64,000 nucleotides of DNA. Origin: Rhypophila decipiens (lineage: Eukaryota; Ascomycota; Sordariomycetes; Sordariales; Naviculisporaceae). Positions 11,507 to 24,685 of the stretch are shown piece by piece (the first letter of the stretch is position 1; every line of letters starts with the position of its first letter). The stretch is from positions 1 through 64,000 of the forward strand of contig MU858046.1 in NCBI GenBank assembly GCA_033297075.1, in the 5' to 3' direction. Made by a program: the position numbers and the translations under genes. Below the pieces are notes generated by a model, which worked only from the letters and a program-made list of their open reading frames with translations, was not told the origin of the DNA and ran no database searches.

Positions 11507-14500
11507 ATGAGCGGTCATGAGGACCACGAATACAGCCCCACAGATACCGCTTTCAGAGATCAAACGGAACAATTGCAGTCCCAGCATCACAATCATGGCG
11601 TCTCCGAGACCGAGTCGGACACGGAGTCGGAGCCGCAGACCAGCCCGCCCTCTCCCGAGATAGTCCCCAGGCTTGGGCTTCGAAATGCCGTGACTGTGTA
11701 TGAAGGCGTGTCTCGCCAGGACTGGGCGGCGGCCCACAACGGCACAAGAATTGGCAAAGCTGACGCCTTGGGTATGAACGGGGTCAAAAAGCCAGGACAG
11801 GGCAGTGCCTTTGCGGAACCAATACATGTTGCTGGCTTCGCCCACATCGACGGCGATCTCCCGGGGCAGGGCTCGGGACATAACGATACCTTGGTCGATG
11901 TTATTGCCGTCCCATGTCCCGGAGCTGATCCGGTGCGGACGTGGATTTGTGATCCGCTCCCGGACGACTACTTTGGAAACCCGGCGTCGACAGATGGCAG
12001 GAGACTTCCCACCGTAGAGAAGCTGGTCGGGGACGCCCTTTCCAGCCCAGCCATTGACCAACATGTCCCCAGAGCAGCACAGGCCTGGATCAAACAAGGC
12101 ATACGGCTCTCGAGAGATACGGCTCGAATCATGCTGTATAGACATGCCTCCCTGACAGATACCACGTGCTTGGAAGACTTGGCTACAGACTTGTTAGACA
12201 AGGTCCTAGAGTCCCGTCAAGGAACTGTAAGCCCCCCATCCGCCAAGATGTATCATGTATGTACTGGCCGTCTTGCTGACAAATCTTAGCGTCGATCACG
12301 CCCTATCTTCTTCATCGCCCATAGTATTGGCGGCTTAGTTGCCAAGCTCGCCATTGTTCGAGCCTCCCAGACTCCCAAGTATCGCCAGATCATGTACAAC
12401 TGCCATGGCATTACTTTCTTTGGTAAGGAAAAACTGCTGGGACCACGGCCCGGGATATGGCTCGCAGCTAACCATATCAGCCACGCCTCATCGGGGCTCT
12501 AGCTACCTGTCCATGAAGAGTCTGAGAGAAAGCATCCGCAAGTTGCTTCATCTACGCCAGCCGCTGCCCACGTCTCTCACCAACGAGCTGCGTGTGAATT
12601 ACGGACCACTCATAACGATACACAACGAGTTTGTGGCTATATCGAGCGAGCTTCGCATATGGACATTCTACGAGACGATCGAATCACCTCTTTCCGGAAA
12701 CAAGAATGCCTCATCCGCCAATGGGGTTCAGTTCGGTGCTCCGCTGGTATCGATCAAGTCGGCTCTGCTTGATGTCCGGCAAGAGGAGGTCTTTTCAGTG
12801 GACAGCGACCATGGCAATCTGGCGTCGTTTGGGCCCTCCAACACCGAGACTATGCACACTTTCATCAAAGACCTTAGCAGAGCCATAGCCCATGCTGAAG
12901 AGATTAGCCAGTATGTCCACACGCCGTTGAAGCTGAAGGAGCACGTCAAGGTCGAACTGGTCGGTTTCTACGATGACCCGGGGGTCGAGCTGGAGTCAAC
13001 GATCCGTCTGTACTCTACCAAATATCATCTGGGTGATTTTCTCTCCAAGGGCCCCGAAAAGTGTCTCGAGGAACGCCTGAAACAAGTCCCCAAGCGTCCT
13101 GGCAACTCGTTCCATCCACGATACCAGCCGCCACCTCGGATGCCCGCTGGTGGGAGTGGTGCATTGGGAGCGAGACCCGGTGCTGAGATCTGGAATAATG
13201 TACAGAAAATGTGGACTGCAGCTACGGGTGATTCACAACAAGGAGGTATGAAGTCGCCCGATATAGTGGTGACTGATCCCTCATCAAGGCCCCAGCTGAG
13301 TGTGCACACCGGTTCCAGGGCAGTGTCAGGAATTCCTTCCCCGGGACTTCAGCCTTCAACAGCCTTTGAGGGTCGCTATCGGGGTAGCCGTACCATGTCG
13401 GAGCCTTCGTTGCAGTTTGGCATGCACAACAATGAGACCTCTCCGTGGTCTCCAGCCATAGACAAGGATGGGTCTCCTCTGTCTGGGAACCAGAGAGCAC
13501 AGTTCTTGAGCAGAGCCCGCGCTTTGCAAGATCTTTCGACGGGATTTTCCCGCCCGCACCCTGCGCTGAGGAAGTTCACCTGGATTCACCTGCCCTACAC
13601 GAACCCAGTATGGGTCAAGGTCGGTGTTCCGTTCCATCCAAAATGCTGATATACTGCTGACGAGGGAGGACACAGGACATATTCAACACACTCAGCAAGA
13701 CACACAACCTGGATTTTTCACGAATATTCGATAAAGATAACTGGCTATCAAAGCACAACCAAGGGAGTCAGTCACAAGCGCAACCGGCCTATGTCACTCC
13801 GTCGTGCGACTATATTGCCGTGAGCCCTGTGCCGTCACCTCGACTCTCTCCGTCTCTGACTCCGCAGGCTGCAGTCGGATCGACCCCTAATTGCTTTTAC
13901 CTGTTCCTCCCATACCTGCATTTCGACACGTACTGCAACATCGTCCGGCGCCGCAAGATCATCGCCGCTCGGATGAGGCACGGCAGAGCAAGCCCGGTTC
14001 CGCCCAAGGTAGCCGAACGCACAGAGTCTCTCGAATCACGAATCATATGGAAATACCTCGGCCACGACCCGCCCATGAACTGGCGCAGGACCTTGGACCA
14101 ATTCGGCTATCCTTCCCTAGCAGACACCAACGCCAGAGACGACGACCAGATGCTCTACAAGCTCACCAAGGAAGACCCGAACCCCACTGTCAAGAAGGCG
14201 CGGAATTGGGTCCCAGCCAGACATTCTTTATCGTCCAAGGTCTCGCTGATTCGCGAGAGTGAGTCAGAAGATGATGATTCCGACACGGACTCTGAGGCCG
14301 AAGAAGAAACATATCTCAGGGACGGGAAACTACTCATGGTTGACCAGCTCTGGCTATGGACCATCAACACCGATACCCTGACAACATTCTTTCCCAAGCG
14401 CGAATCGAATCCCAAAGAAGGAACCTTGTTCCAGCAAGCTGATCTGCGGAACAGTGTGTACAACGAGCTCAATGGTGATTTGACAGGACGAACAGAAAAT

Positions 14501-15630
14501 GCACTGGACCTAGCCGCCTTCGTAGCTCTCCATGCCGTGACGGTGTTTCTCGACAAGGCATCTCACCCCGACCTGGACATTTTCCCCATCTTCGAAGAGG
14601 CAATTGGTCTGTTGGCCGAGAGGATGACGTCCAACATGAAATCGTTCCGGACACAGACGATCGGGTCTCCTTCAGACGAGGATGACGAGAACAGTATCAG
14701 CTCGATCAAGAAACGGCATAAACGCGAATTGGCGCAGGCGGAGAGGGAGAATAGAGAGAATACCTCTGCTCTGTTGGAACTGCGCGACATGGAAGATGAG
14801 TTGGGGACTTTGCAGAAGCTGTTCAAGGTGCAGCGGAAGATTATTGAGGACATGAGAAAGATTTATAAGCGTGAGGAGTTGCGGGGTCTGACGGTTAATG
14901 GGGTTGGATATCTGGATGAGGCTGTCAAGGCGTTGGTTTTGTATCAGCAGCAGGCTACGGATATGGAGAAACGGGTCGAGACTACGAGGAAAGATGTAAG
15001 TGCTGCTCCCAAGATTTCTGAGATTTTACAAGAGGCGTATGGAATGGCTGACGGGATGTTTTACAGTACGAGAAAATGCTCGAAATGGCACAGCGTCAGG
15101 CGCAGGTAGACGAGGTCCGCTGGTCTCGTCTACAAACGGAGTTGGCATCTAGCCAGAACTTGTCGGTCATGATCTTTACGACTTTTACGGTTATTTTCCT
15201 GCCGCTCAGTTTTTTCACGTCCCTGTTTGGGATGAATATCGATGAATGGGATCCAGAGTTCCCTAGCCTTGGTGAAGTCGCTAGGATCGCATTGCCTTGC
15301 TCTATCGGGCTGATTATAATCTCTCTTCTCGCGGCGTTTAGCTCGCGCGTGCAGAGGCTTTGCAAGGTTACTTATGAGGGGACGAAGAGCGGGATCAAAG
15401 GGGGGTTGAAGTACTTGGGCAAGTTGCAGCCTAGGCCGCTGAAGAAACGCAAGAGGAGGAGGAGGATGGAGAGGGAGGAGGAACGGCTGAGACGGATGAA
15501 GGAGCGGGAGAAGGATTATAGTTTTGACCTGTGGGGGTTGATTAAGCAGCAGGGGACGATGGAGTATCAGATTCCTACGCTCAATCGGAAGAGGACTCGA
15601 CGGAGTCCGCAGAGTCATTGGGGTTGGTGA
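11507..15630 (+). CDS. Alpha/beta-hydrolase (serine esterase-like) fused to a CorA-like membrane domain
   Basis: Five exons are read: 11507-12226, 12290-12422, 12481-13619, 13676-14995 and 15067-15630, giving 1291 residues. The N-terminal third resembles the serine-esterase/lipase domain found on many fungal multidomain and NLR-like proteins. It has VDVIAVPCPGADP, then a nucleophile elbow AHSIGG with Ser252, then FATPHRGSSYL. The C-terminal half resembles fungal CorA-like Mg2+ transporter proteins: FTWIHLPYTNPVWVK, a long acidic/helical region (about 820-1130), two membrane helices (about 1139-1158 and 1174-1195) with FGMN at the end of the first, and a highly basic tail. CorA proteins are pentameric divalent-cation channels whose GMN motif forms the entrance. 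Whether the hydrolase is active or only regulatory is unknown: the usual HG near strand 1 is replaced by PC. The exon joins are in phase, and each intron has a plausible branch site. Confidence 0.85.
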
Positions 15631-16533
15631 GGTCTTGGTGATGGGTCGATGGATATGAGGTCTGGGGATATGATTGAGTTTCTACTCTGATCTTGTCTGG
15701 TTGTATGAGGGAGGGGATATGTTTCAACGTGGTCATGATATGATGCCTGTGTTTTTGCCTACGAGTCTTATACCACTGGTTTTTTTTTAGCATAGCATTT
15801 AGATATGTCGTTACCGGCTAGGTACTGCTACCCAGCCAAGGTAGTCTAATATTAATTTTTATACATATGTAGAGCATATGATACACGAGAAAAAACATTC
15901 TGACCGCAAACGTAATTCAAGCTTGAGCCCCTGAAAGGAACACCCTGATCGTGATCGTCAATCCCTCGGCTACCTTCGGGTATACCCCAGCTTCAGAGCG
16001 TCCACTCAGGCCGTTTTCAAATTCCCCGGACCGGATTGGCTAATCAGCATCTTCCCCCACCACGGTGCAATGACGTGGGTGACTTACCTCCACTTTTTTG
16101 CTTGTGAAAATTGAACGGCGTAAAACACGACCTACCGGCCGGGAAACTTGCAACTCCGTACCGGAGACACGACTTGACTCTTTTTCTCCCCCTTTTCGGG
16201 TCATCGTTCTGCGGACCCACCCCACGACTTTGTCATACATGCGTCCCGTTCATACTTGACGACGAGGCTGTGGATTTTTGACCAACGACGGCTTTTCTTG
16301 TTGTTATTGTTGTTGATCGATATTCAACTGTGTTGCTTGTCTCGCTTGCTTGCGCATCTCCATATCGAGGCGATTTATTGTAGCTTTCACCCTTTTCAAA
16401 GGAACCATTACTTGCGATTCAATTGGGGTCCTTCCTCTCCCACAGGGAACTTCGACTTGGGGACAGCACAACCAAGCAAGCAAGCGGACCAGACAGCAAC
16501 CCAATCCAAACAACAACAAGATAGCGCAAAAGA
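15631..16533. promoter_or_regulatory. Intergenic, 3' region of the hydrolase-CorA gene and ETF-QO promoter
   Basis: This 0.9-kb spacer separates two genes on the same strand. The last 270 bases are rich in pyrimidine and CAA runs, as is common in fungal 5' leaders. No other gene is seen. Confidence 0.5.
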
Positions 16534-18521
16534 ATGTCGGCCTCAGCACGTCTCTCGTCGAGCCTTTGTCGCCGCGCGACATCGGCAGCTCCCCGAACGA
16601 CGATACCAGCTTCCCAAACACGCGGTCTACGCACCATTTCCGCCTCGACGACAACCGCCCCTTCCTCTCGATTAAACCGCCGAACTATCCGTCAAGCCTA
16701 CACCCCGTTATTAACAGCCCGGCGACCTCTCTCAACAACCCCCCGTCGCCATGACAGCCCCTCAGAGCCCTTCGATCCCGCAACCATAATCCGCGAATCA
16801 GACCAAGTAGACGTGTGCATAATCGGAGGCGGCCCAGCCGGCCTGGCAGCAGCCATTCGCCTCAAACAGCTAGCCAACGAAGCAGCAAACGAAGACTTTC
16901 GCGTTTTACTCCTCGAAAAAGCAGGCGAGATAGGCGCACACGTTCTCTCCGGCGCGGTAATCCAACCTGACGCAATAAACGAGCTCATCCCGGAATGGCT
17001 GGACGAGACCTACGAGAACCGCTTTACTGGCGCGACCCCCGCCGGCAAGGACACCATGCGGTTTTTGACCAGCAAGATGGCGATCCCTTTGCCTGCGCCT
17101 CCGCAGATGCATAACAAGGGGAATTATATCGTTAGCTTGAACGAGTTTACGAAATGGCTCGGGGAAAGGGCTGAGGAGGTCGGCGTAGAGGTATATCCTG
17201 GCTTTGCGGCATCTGAGGTGTTGTACGAAGCCGATGGGAGCGTCAAGGGTGTGGCGACGAATGACCTCGGCATTGGGAGGGATGGGAAACCCAAGGACTC
17301 GTTTGAGCGGGGCATGGAGTTTCACGCGCGGATTACATTGTTTGGGGAGGGTTGCCACGGGAGCCTGAGCAAGCAGGTCATCAAGAAGTTTGATCTGCGA
17401 AGTGAGAGTCAGCCGCAGACGTATGGACTGGGCGTGAAAGAAGTATGGGAGGTCCAGCCGGACAAGTTTAAAAAGGGCGAGATTTTCCACTCCATGGGCT
17501 GGCCGTTGCCGATTGATACCTATGGCGGGGCGTGGATGTACCACTTTGGGGATAATCTGGTGTCTGTGGGGTTGGTCACGGCGCTGGATTACAAGAACCC
17601 TTGGCTTTCGCCGTATGGCGAGTTTCAAAAGCTGAAGACGCATCCGTTTTATAGGGAGACGTTGGAGGGCGGCAAGTGTATCTCTTATGGTGCGCGGGCG
17701 CTGATCGAGGGCGGGTTTCAGTCTATTCCCAAGGTTGCGTTCCCTGGCGGCGCACTCATTGGGGACTCGGCGGGGTTTGTGAATGTGCCCAAGGTGAAGG
17801 GGACTCATAATGCCATGAAGAGCGGCATGTTGGCTGCGGAAGCTACGTGGGAAGCCCTCAAGAATGAGGACTCTGGCGCGGTTTTCCTCTTTGACTATGA
17901 AGATCGTCTGCGCACGTCGTCTATCTGGAAGGAACTCAAAGAGGTGCGGAATATGCGGCCTTCGTTCCATACACCACTTGGCTTGTTGGGGGGGATCATG
18001 TACTCGGGCCTTGAGGCATATGTCTTCAAGGGACGGGTACCCTGGACGCTGAAGCATAAAGTCGCGGACCACGAGGCGACCAAGCCGGCCGACCAGTGCA
18101 AGAAGATCGAGTACCCCAAGCCGGATGGCAAGCTCACGTTTGATATACTCACTAGTGTCTCGAGGACCGGGACCAACCATGAGGAGGACCAGCCCGTGCA
18201 TTTGCAGGTTAAGGACTGGGACAAGCATACTGCTGAGACGTACCCGGCGTTCAAGGGCCTGGAGAATCGCTTCTGTCCGGCGGGGGTTTACGAGTATATT
18301 GAGGATGCGAGTAAACCCGAGGGGGTGAGATTCCAGATTAATGCGCAAAAGTAAGTTTCTTTTTTTCTTTTTTTTTTCTGTTTTGGGGATGGGCAAGGCT
18401 AACATTGTGGGAAATCATTAGCTGTATTCACTGCAAGACGTGCGATATCAAGGCGCCGAATCAGGATATCAACTGGCAGGTTCCTCAGGGCGGTGAGGGT
18501 CCCAAGTATTACATGACTTGA
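16534..18521 (+). CDS. Electron transfer flavoprotein-ubiquinone oxidoreductase (mitochondrial)
   Basis: The enzyme passes electrons from reduced ETF, which collects them from fatty-acid and amino-acid dehydrogenases, to ubiquinone at the mitochondrial inner membrane. Two exons, 16534-18350 and 18422-18521, give 638 residues. The first 75 or so residues are rich in Arg/Ser/Thr with no acids, a mitochondrial presequence. Then come the FAD dinucleotide-binding motif [33 protein letters not shown], the family segments [23 protein letters not shown] (residues around 412-434) and [12 protein letters not shown], and the 4Fe-4S region. The first cluster Cys ([10 protein letters not shown]) is in exon 1. 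The other three (CIHCKTC) are in the small second exon, so the intron-free reading would lose them. The product ends in GPKYYMT, as expected for this family. Confidence 0.97.
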
Positions 18522-19913
18522 AAAGGTGAAGAAGGGCTCAAAGGGGGAAGGAAAGGGGCCAACAGCACCGATCTTCATGAACAAAAGGGGAAAGAGAAGA
18601 GAAGAGAAGTTGCATTTGGTGTTTGGGATTGTTTTATTTGACAGCTTGCTTTCTTTGCTTGCATACCTGACCTTATATACCTGCTGCCTGGGTTCATACA
18701 TGTACCTACCCGTAACTAGACTGTACAAACTGGTGTATTTGGGTTTTTTTTTTGGTTTACATTTGTTGAACTCGCGCAGACTGCTTTGTGGGTTGCTTGA
18801 TTTACTATTGCGCTTTGCGATGCTGCCTTACATGTTGTTGGTTTTGTTTGAATGGATGTTTGACATGTATTCATGGTGTTGGATCAATAAATTGTCGGTG
18901 TCTTTCTCACCTGCATGTAGGCATGTCCTGGAGTGCCCGTAAGCAAATAACTAGATTGGCCTGCCTGGCTGGCAAGTTTGAGCCTTTGTTGTTGTCCTTG
19001 TTTCTATCCTTGGCTGCTGTTCCTCTCGTACCAAACTTGAGACTGAAGACAAAAGAAACGAGGTGGCACATGTGGGCTGGACTTTAATGGATGGCGGTTG
19101 GGCTGACTGTCCAGAATGAACGAGGTGTTGTTCAGACCTACCCCCACGCCTTGGAGCAGAGCAGCTTTGATGATAGAAAGGCACATCGATTGCTCAGCAA
19201 GGAAAGGAGAGGCTGGCTGCCCTTACGGGCCAAGGCAGACAGACTACTAACTACCTACCTAGCCTTGTGCAGAGAAATCTGAGTACTGGTAAATCGTGGA
19301 AAGTCCCGCTCAATATCCGTAGATTCAAAGCTCAGCATAGTCCTTGAGGATGAGAACCCATCCCGACCTGGATGACTTGGCTTGGTGGCAGGTGTTGTCA
19401 TAAGAACAACTGGTGAAGGGAGTGGAGCAACATCTTTGCTTACATGTGTATAAGATGGAGGATGTGCCTAGCCGCTATGGGACGACTGCATTACTACCAG
19501 ATTGTCGTGACATGGACGGAGACAGTACCCGACCCGACAATGGCGGTCATGGATTTATGTCTTGCATACCGGTATGTCCCATCTCTAAGGATTAACGTGA
19601 AGGGAAAAGGTGAGATTGTATTCCGTCATGTTCCGGAACTGAACGAACGAGCAAGTGGTAACCGATCTACTATATCAGCCCATATCCAAGTCCATCGTGT
19701 TCCCAGACGAAGGAAGCGCTCTTGTCGTCCTCTCGGCCTCGGTATTCCCCCATGGAAAACTTGAGGCTTGAGGCTTATGCAACCCCTTGCGAATCTGTAA
19801 AAGAAAAGCGTTATCTGTCAAGTGACCCAGAAAGCCGCTGTTGCTAAAACCACCGTATGCCTGGCTAAACCACCGTCTGGGCCTTTAATCTAGTATTATA
19901 AGGTCAATACCTA

Positions 19914-20130
19914 ATTCGAGTAAATACCTTAATAGGCTTGAATAAATACCTTAATAGGTTCGAATAAATACCTTAATAAGCTCGAATAAATACCTTGACA
20001 GGCTTGAATAAATACTTTAATAAGCTCGAATAAATACCTTCGAATAAATGCCTTGACAGGCTCGAATAAATACCTTGACTAGCTTGGATAAATGCCTTAA
20101 CTGGCTCGAATAAATGCCTAGATTCAAGGC
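19914..20130. repeat. 22-bp minisatellite, about ten copies
   Basis: Successive units start with GAATAAATACCTT, followed by nine bases such as AATAGGCTT or GACAGGCTC. I count about ten units, most exactly 22 bp, one cut to 14 bp, with edge units more diverged. Differences between units are mostly A/G and C/T changes. There are no unique spacers, so it is a tandem repeat and not a CRISPR-like array. Confidence 0.9.
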
Positions 20131-23100
20131 CAGACGGTGATTCTAGCGGCGGCGCAGAAAGCATATCGAAAGTTATGCAAATCCTGCGTGTGGTGCGGAC
20201 GGACTTTGACTGCCGCATAAAGCATCACCGGCAGATACCTATCAAAACTCTACGATGTATCCGTACTCAGAACGCAAGCCAGGTACTGTACAGTAACTTT
20301 GAGCTCCCCTCTTCAAATCATCGAAAGGTTATCAACAAGGTGTATCCGCATCACAGATCACGATGTTCGTAGTGGCAGGTGGCACATCAAGCTTTCCACG
20401 CCTCGGCCTTGGTATGGACGATGGACCATCCGTAGGTATGGCCGAAGAAGTATCGTGCACTGGTGCCGGTGTTCAACCGATAATGATACGGAGCTTCGAG
20501 ACGCCATATGCACCGCAAGATAAAGTGCTGACGCTGAGAACATCCGGAAACCCGAGGTCCAGATGTCCCAAAGTCGATGTACAGTCCTCCTGCTGGCTGC
20601 TCCTTTTATGGAGAGGACAGACGACATTGATGCCAGAAGTAGTCGGCTGGTAATGTGTCGTATGAGGAGCGGAGTTTGAAAGACGACCATCTACGGGTTA
20701 CGGAGAGTGAAGATAGGATGTTGTCTTCCTCACGACCAAGGTCCGTCAGATCACGAGATTCACCAGCTCATGCCTCCCTGTCCATATCTTCTTATCATTC
20801 ACAGAACCACACATGAAACGACATATGCAGATATCTACGGATAAACCCGTCGGCTTAACGCGACATCTCAAACACGTGGAAGAGAATCGCGAATTCGCGA
20901 TCAATCAAACACGAGAAAAATGTCAAAACCCAATTTTACCAGGGTGACAATCAAATTTCCGTGTACCGTTGCGTGACCGCGCGACATCCATGGGACGAAC
21001 GCATCAAAATGTGGGTCCAACCGATCACAATTTTGGCAGGGGAAAAGGAAGAACGCAAAAGAGCGTGTGGAATCGCGTGTGCGGATTGGACAGAACGCGC
21101 GTTCAACTCCCCCGCCCCTTCCGAACTAGCCAATCGGCTTTGGGGAAAACCCGTAATTTTGCCTTTCGAACCAAAACCGCCCCTTTTTCCACAAAGAAAA
21201 GGAGACGTACCGAAAACGAACACCTCTCGTTTTTGACATGTGTGGTGACCCACAATTACAGTGAAGCACAGCTCTTCCCAAAACTGTTACACCATCAATA
21301 TCCGTGATACAAGACGGAGAGTCGAGCGTCTCTGACTCTCTGTGTATCCTGCAAATGAATCTCTGGTTCTAAGCAGTAAGCACCGTCTTTCTCGCAACTA
21401 TAGCAGGCTTCTGCTATAATAAGCGCGGGTAGAATACGTGCCTCATTGAATCGCGGCAGTTCTGTCGTCATGCAACTTTACCCCGTACCATCTCACCAAC
21501 TTTTTGCTGAAATCCTCTTCAAGGGTTGGCACGATGCCAAGACATTCCGTGAAGCCCATATGCATGCCTGCCTGAGGCTCAGGTCAATCTGGGTCAAAAA
21601 GGGAGAGCGCACAGGCAACCTGCGACCTGCAGGAGACCTTCTCCTTTTTCCTTTCTTTTTTCTTCCCTCCCTCGCATCCGCAATCTAGGCAGACGCAAGG
21701 CTATGGCGCATGCCCCGACTCATCAAGAACTCGTGCTGTAAGATGACTTTGTCGCAAAAGGTGCCAACATTTGTGCCTCTAGGGAGATATCGAAAGCCCT
21801 GCTGGCAAAGAACTTTTTCCTAGCAATGACCGAACAAGCGTCAGGAATAAGAAAGCGTCGCAAAGGTCCAAAATCTGACTTTGGTGGAGTCTGGGTTTTT
21901 GTTGGTGGCGGTCCGTCTGTTAAGTCAGTGTGAGTCATAAACAAGGCTGGTGCTCGGGAAACAAAAAGAACAGGGATGCGCTTTGAAGCCACACGGGCCA
22001 ATTTCCAAACCGCGAATGTACTGGTACCTCAGCACGGCATTCCACACTCCTGTTGCGACCCTCAGAAGCTGGGCGTGCACCCACACCTGATGTCAAAGCG
22101 GGACCAAAATGTCCCCTATCGCAAATCCTATCGTCAGAGATTTTGGCTGATATGCAAATCTGCGGGTCTTCTTGAGCCGCCACCAGTCGTTGGACCTAAA
22201 AGGGGTTTCTTATCGCATCGACCGTTGCTGATTGGGAACGAGTTTGGTATGCCGTCATGTCCGCAATCATCGTGACTTTTCGAGTTTTGGTGTCAAAGGT
22301 GTTGGTGGATGTCGTATTGCTCCAAACATTCCACACTGCCAAACAACGAATGTTGGAAGGATCCGTGATTCATGGCCTGCCAAACCGTGTGTGCATAACA
22401 TGCTCTATTCCTCTAGTCCGAAGAGCGTGGCGTGAGGACAGGAGCAGCATGTGCACGTAGTTTCCCGACATCACACAGATCAGTCTTGATAACCTGCGTA
22501 CTGTATCTGTTGAAATGCGATGTAAGGCCGATACCTAGTGCCTAATGGGGTTTTGTTTGAGTGCCAAAATCCGAGAAGAATGTGGTCCAAGGCGATTTCA
22601 GAAGCCGGTCCTCGACGGCGAAAATTGGTGCAATGTCTGGTGCATACGCGTGATTTGGTCTTGAATGTAGCCGAGTGCTAAGAGTGTTAATGGGCACACG
22701 GATTGTGTCGTTTGTCAGCTCATAAGGGAAGAACAATGATGTTGTGGCGGCAAGCTGGAGGCGTTGCTGTTCGGATGGAGGGCGACGGGGAGAGTTTGGG
22801 GGCCGAAAGCAAGCCACCTGGGTGTAAAAATGGGGTGTGAAATCTGTCAGTATTCTGAATGAACACTGAGAAGACCTTGGTTAAGTTGTCAACGAGAATG
22901 TGACCAATACCCTAAAATAGCTAGAAGAGTATACATATCTGATCTTCACATCCCCTTTTTACACCCGCGTGCAAGCGTACGCCAGTGGAACGCTTTAACC
23001 AGGGCGGGTATCGTTGCATTTCAAGCCCTTGAGCAGGTGCATGTCGTAGTCAACGTTTCGGATACCAAGAGTGGCGATCGTTCAAGGCGATGGAGTCGAA

Positions 23101-24677
23101 GGCACTGGCCTGAACCAAGGAAGCAATGAACTGAATTACCGAGGAGCTGTCGTGATGGCGGAAAACTTTGATGGGCAAAGCAGGTGACCTCCGGCCGACC
23201 GAAGAGTAATGACAGGAGGCAGTTGCCATGAGATCTGGGCAATCTGTGTTAAAAATTCGGCAACTTTGCCAGAGAAGAAAGAGAAGAAAGCGAACTCAGG
23301 TTTAAAAGGAAGAAGAAAACGAAACCCAAAGCATCAAAATAGGGAAAAGGAGAAAAGGTCAGAGTGTTTCAGAGGGAGCATGGTGTAATGGAGAATCACT
23401 GGAAATACGACCTTGGGGATGTGGGTCTGGGTGAGAAGGTGTCATGGGCGGAAAAGTTTGATGGCTCGAGGTACCGGTACATGGCTGAAGGGTTGCATGG
23501 TTGGCCTGGGAAGCGGGCAGGGAGGACGGAAAGTGTGTGGTCCAGGCCTGAAAAAAGAGATAAAATTTGGGACTGCGGCAACGTGATTGGTTAGAATTTG
23601 AGTTAGTGCGCCTCCCAAAACATCAAAGACCAAGGGATACGCCGCCACAGGCCTAGCGTAGTTGCCTGAGGCATGTGAGCGTGAGCTGGGCAAAAATTAT
23701 AAGTAGCCCGCGCTCCCTCCAACCCAGCATTTTTGTGAGTCTCGCGCGGAAGTCCCGACCCGGCCCTACGTAACTGCTACCTACGTTTGGCCTCAATTTC
23801 TTTTTAATCCCCACCACACCACTCACCTCCCTCACACCGAAGCATCGTCTTCAGTCCGCATTCAGCTCAGAATCATCTTCTGCTGCTGTATCGCGATTTG
23901 CACTTTTTCTATCCCCAAATACCTGCGTTGTGTGGGCGCATCTCTCATTTAGGTAACGGGTTAATACTGTCGGCTGACAAGGAGCATCGGATCGAATCCC
24001 TCTTTTCGGACAAAGGACCACCTTGACTCGTCATCGCGGCAGCCTTTGCACCATCAAAAGGAATCCGGCCTCCGTCAATTGTCGCCGTCGACCAGAAGAA
24101 CAGAAGAACAATTTAATCATCGAGGTCAATAGAAGCTTTCTGTTTGCACAGGTCACAGTGCATCATTTTGCAGTCTCCCGACCCAACAATTTGCCTGTGA
24201 GGTGAAGTTGCGGATCGTCAATCACCGATCGAGTGTGTTGTCGACTGCCCTATTGTCGTGACATTCACACTATCCTCGCCGTCACGGACGATATCCAGTC
24301 ATCATCGCTGCCCGACGCGACGCGCAGTGACGAAAGGACCTTCACGACGATTCTATCTCGGCTGGTTGTCGATCGAGAGATCTTCGACCTCGCACGGGTG
24401 CTTGCTACGGACGGCAGTGTGTAGGGGAGACATTAACTTGTTCATCTCCCACATCTGGTAAGCTCCCCTCATCATCCGCTGCGGTCGTGCATGTTTCCCC
24501 TTTCCATTAGGTTGTCGCTGTCGTTGTCGCTTTCATCCCAACCCGTCGAGGGCTGCTGAACCCCTCACTGGTCAGCACCCCTCAATGGTGTCAATGGCAG
24601 ACCAGACAACTTTAAACAACACCTGAAAACAGTAAAATTTTACAGTTTGGGACGCACTGTGCCAGTGCTGTCCCAAC

Positions 24678-24685
24678 TATAAAAA
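24678..24685 (+). promoter_or_regulatory. TATA-box-like element (TATAAAAA) upstream of the TBP gene
   Basis: TATAAAAA lies about 150 bases before the TBP start codon, a reasonable place for a fungal TATA box with a leader of about 100 nt. It is a sequence match only; the transcription start is not known. Confidence 0.4.

Noticed and set aside
12257..12289. Alternative first donor (GTATGT) in the hydrolase-CorA gene
   Set aside because: It would give a 33-nt intron, too short. The GTAAGC donor at 12227 gives 63 nt and keeps the frame.
16906..18405. 499-residue open frame antisense to ETF-QO
   Set aside because: It mirrors a well-identified gene, has no recognisable domain and arises from the codon bias of the sense strand.
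19914..20130. CRISPR-like array
   Set aside because: The units are contiguous with no unique spacers, and the organism is a eukaryote; it is a minisatellite.
20885..20900. 16-bp perfect palindrome ATCGCGAATTCGCGAT as a regulatory site
   Set aside because: It is a single short palindrome without context; chance cannot be excluded.
21446..22817. Small frames in the gene-free region
   Set aside because: Lengths of 60-112 residues are expected by chance; no motif or exon chain found.
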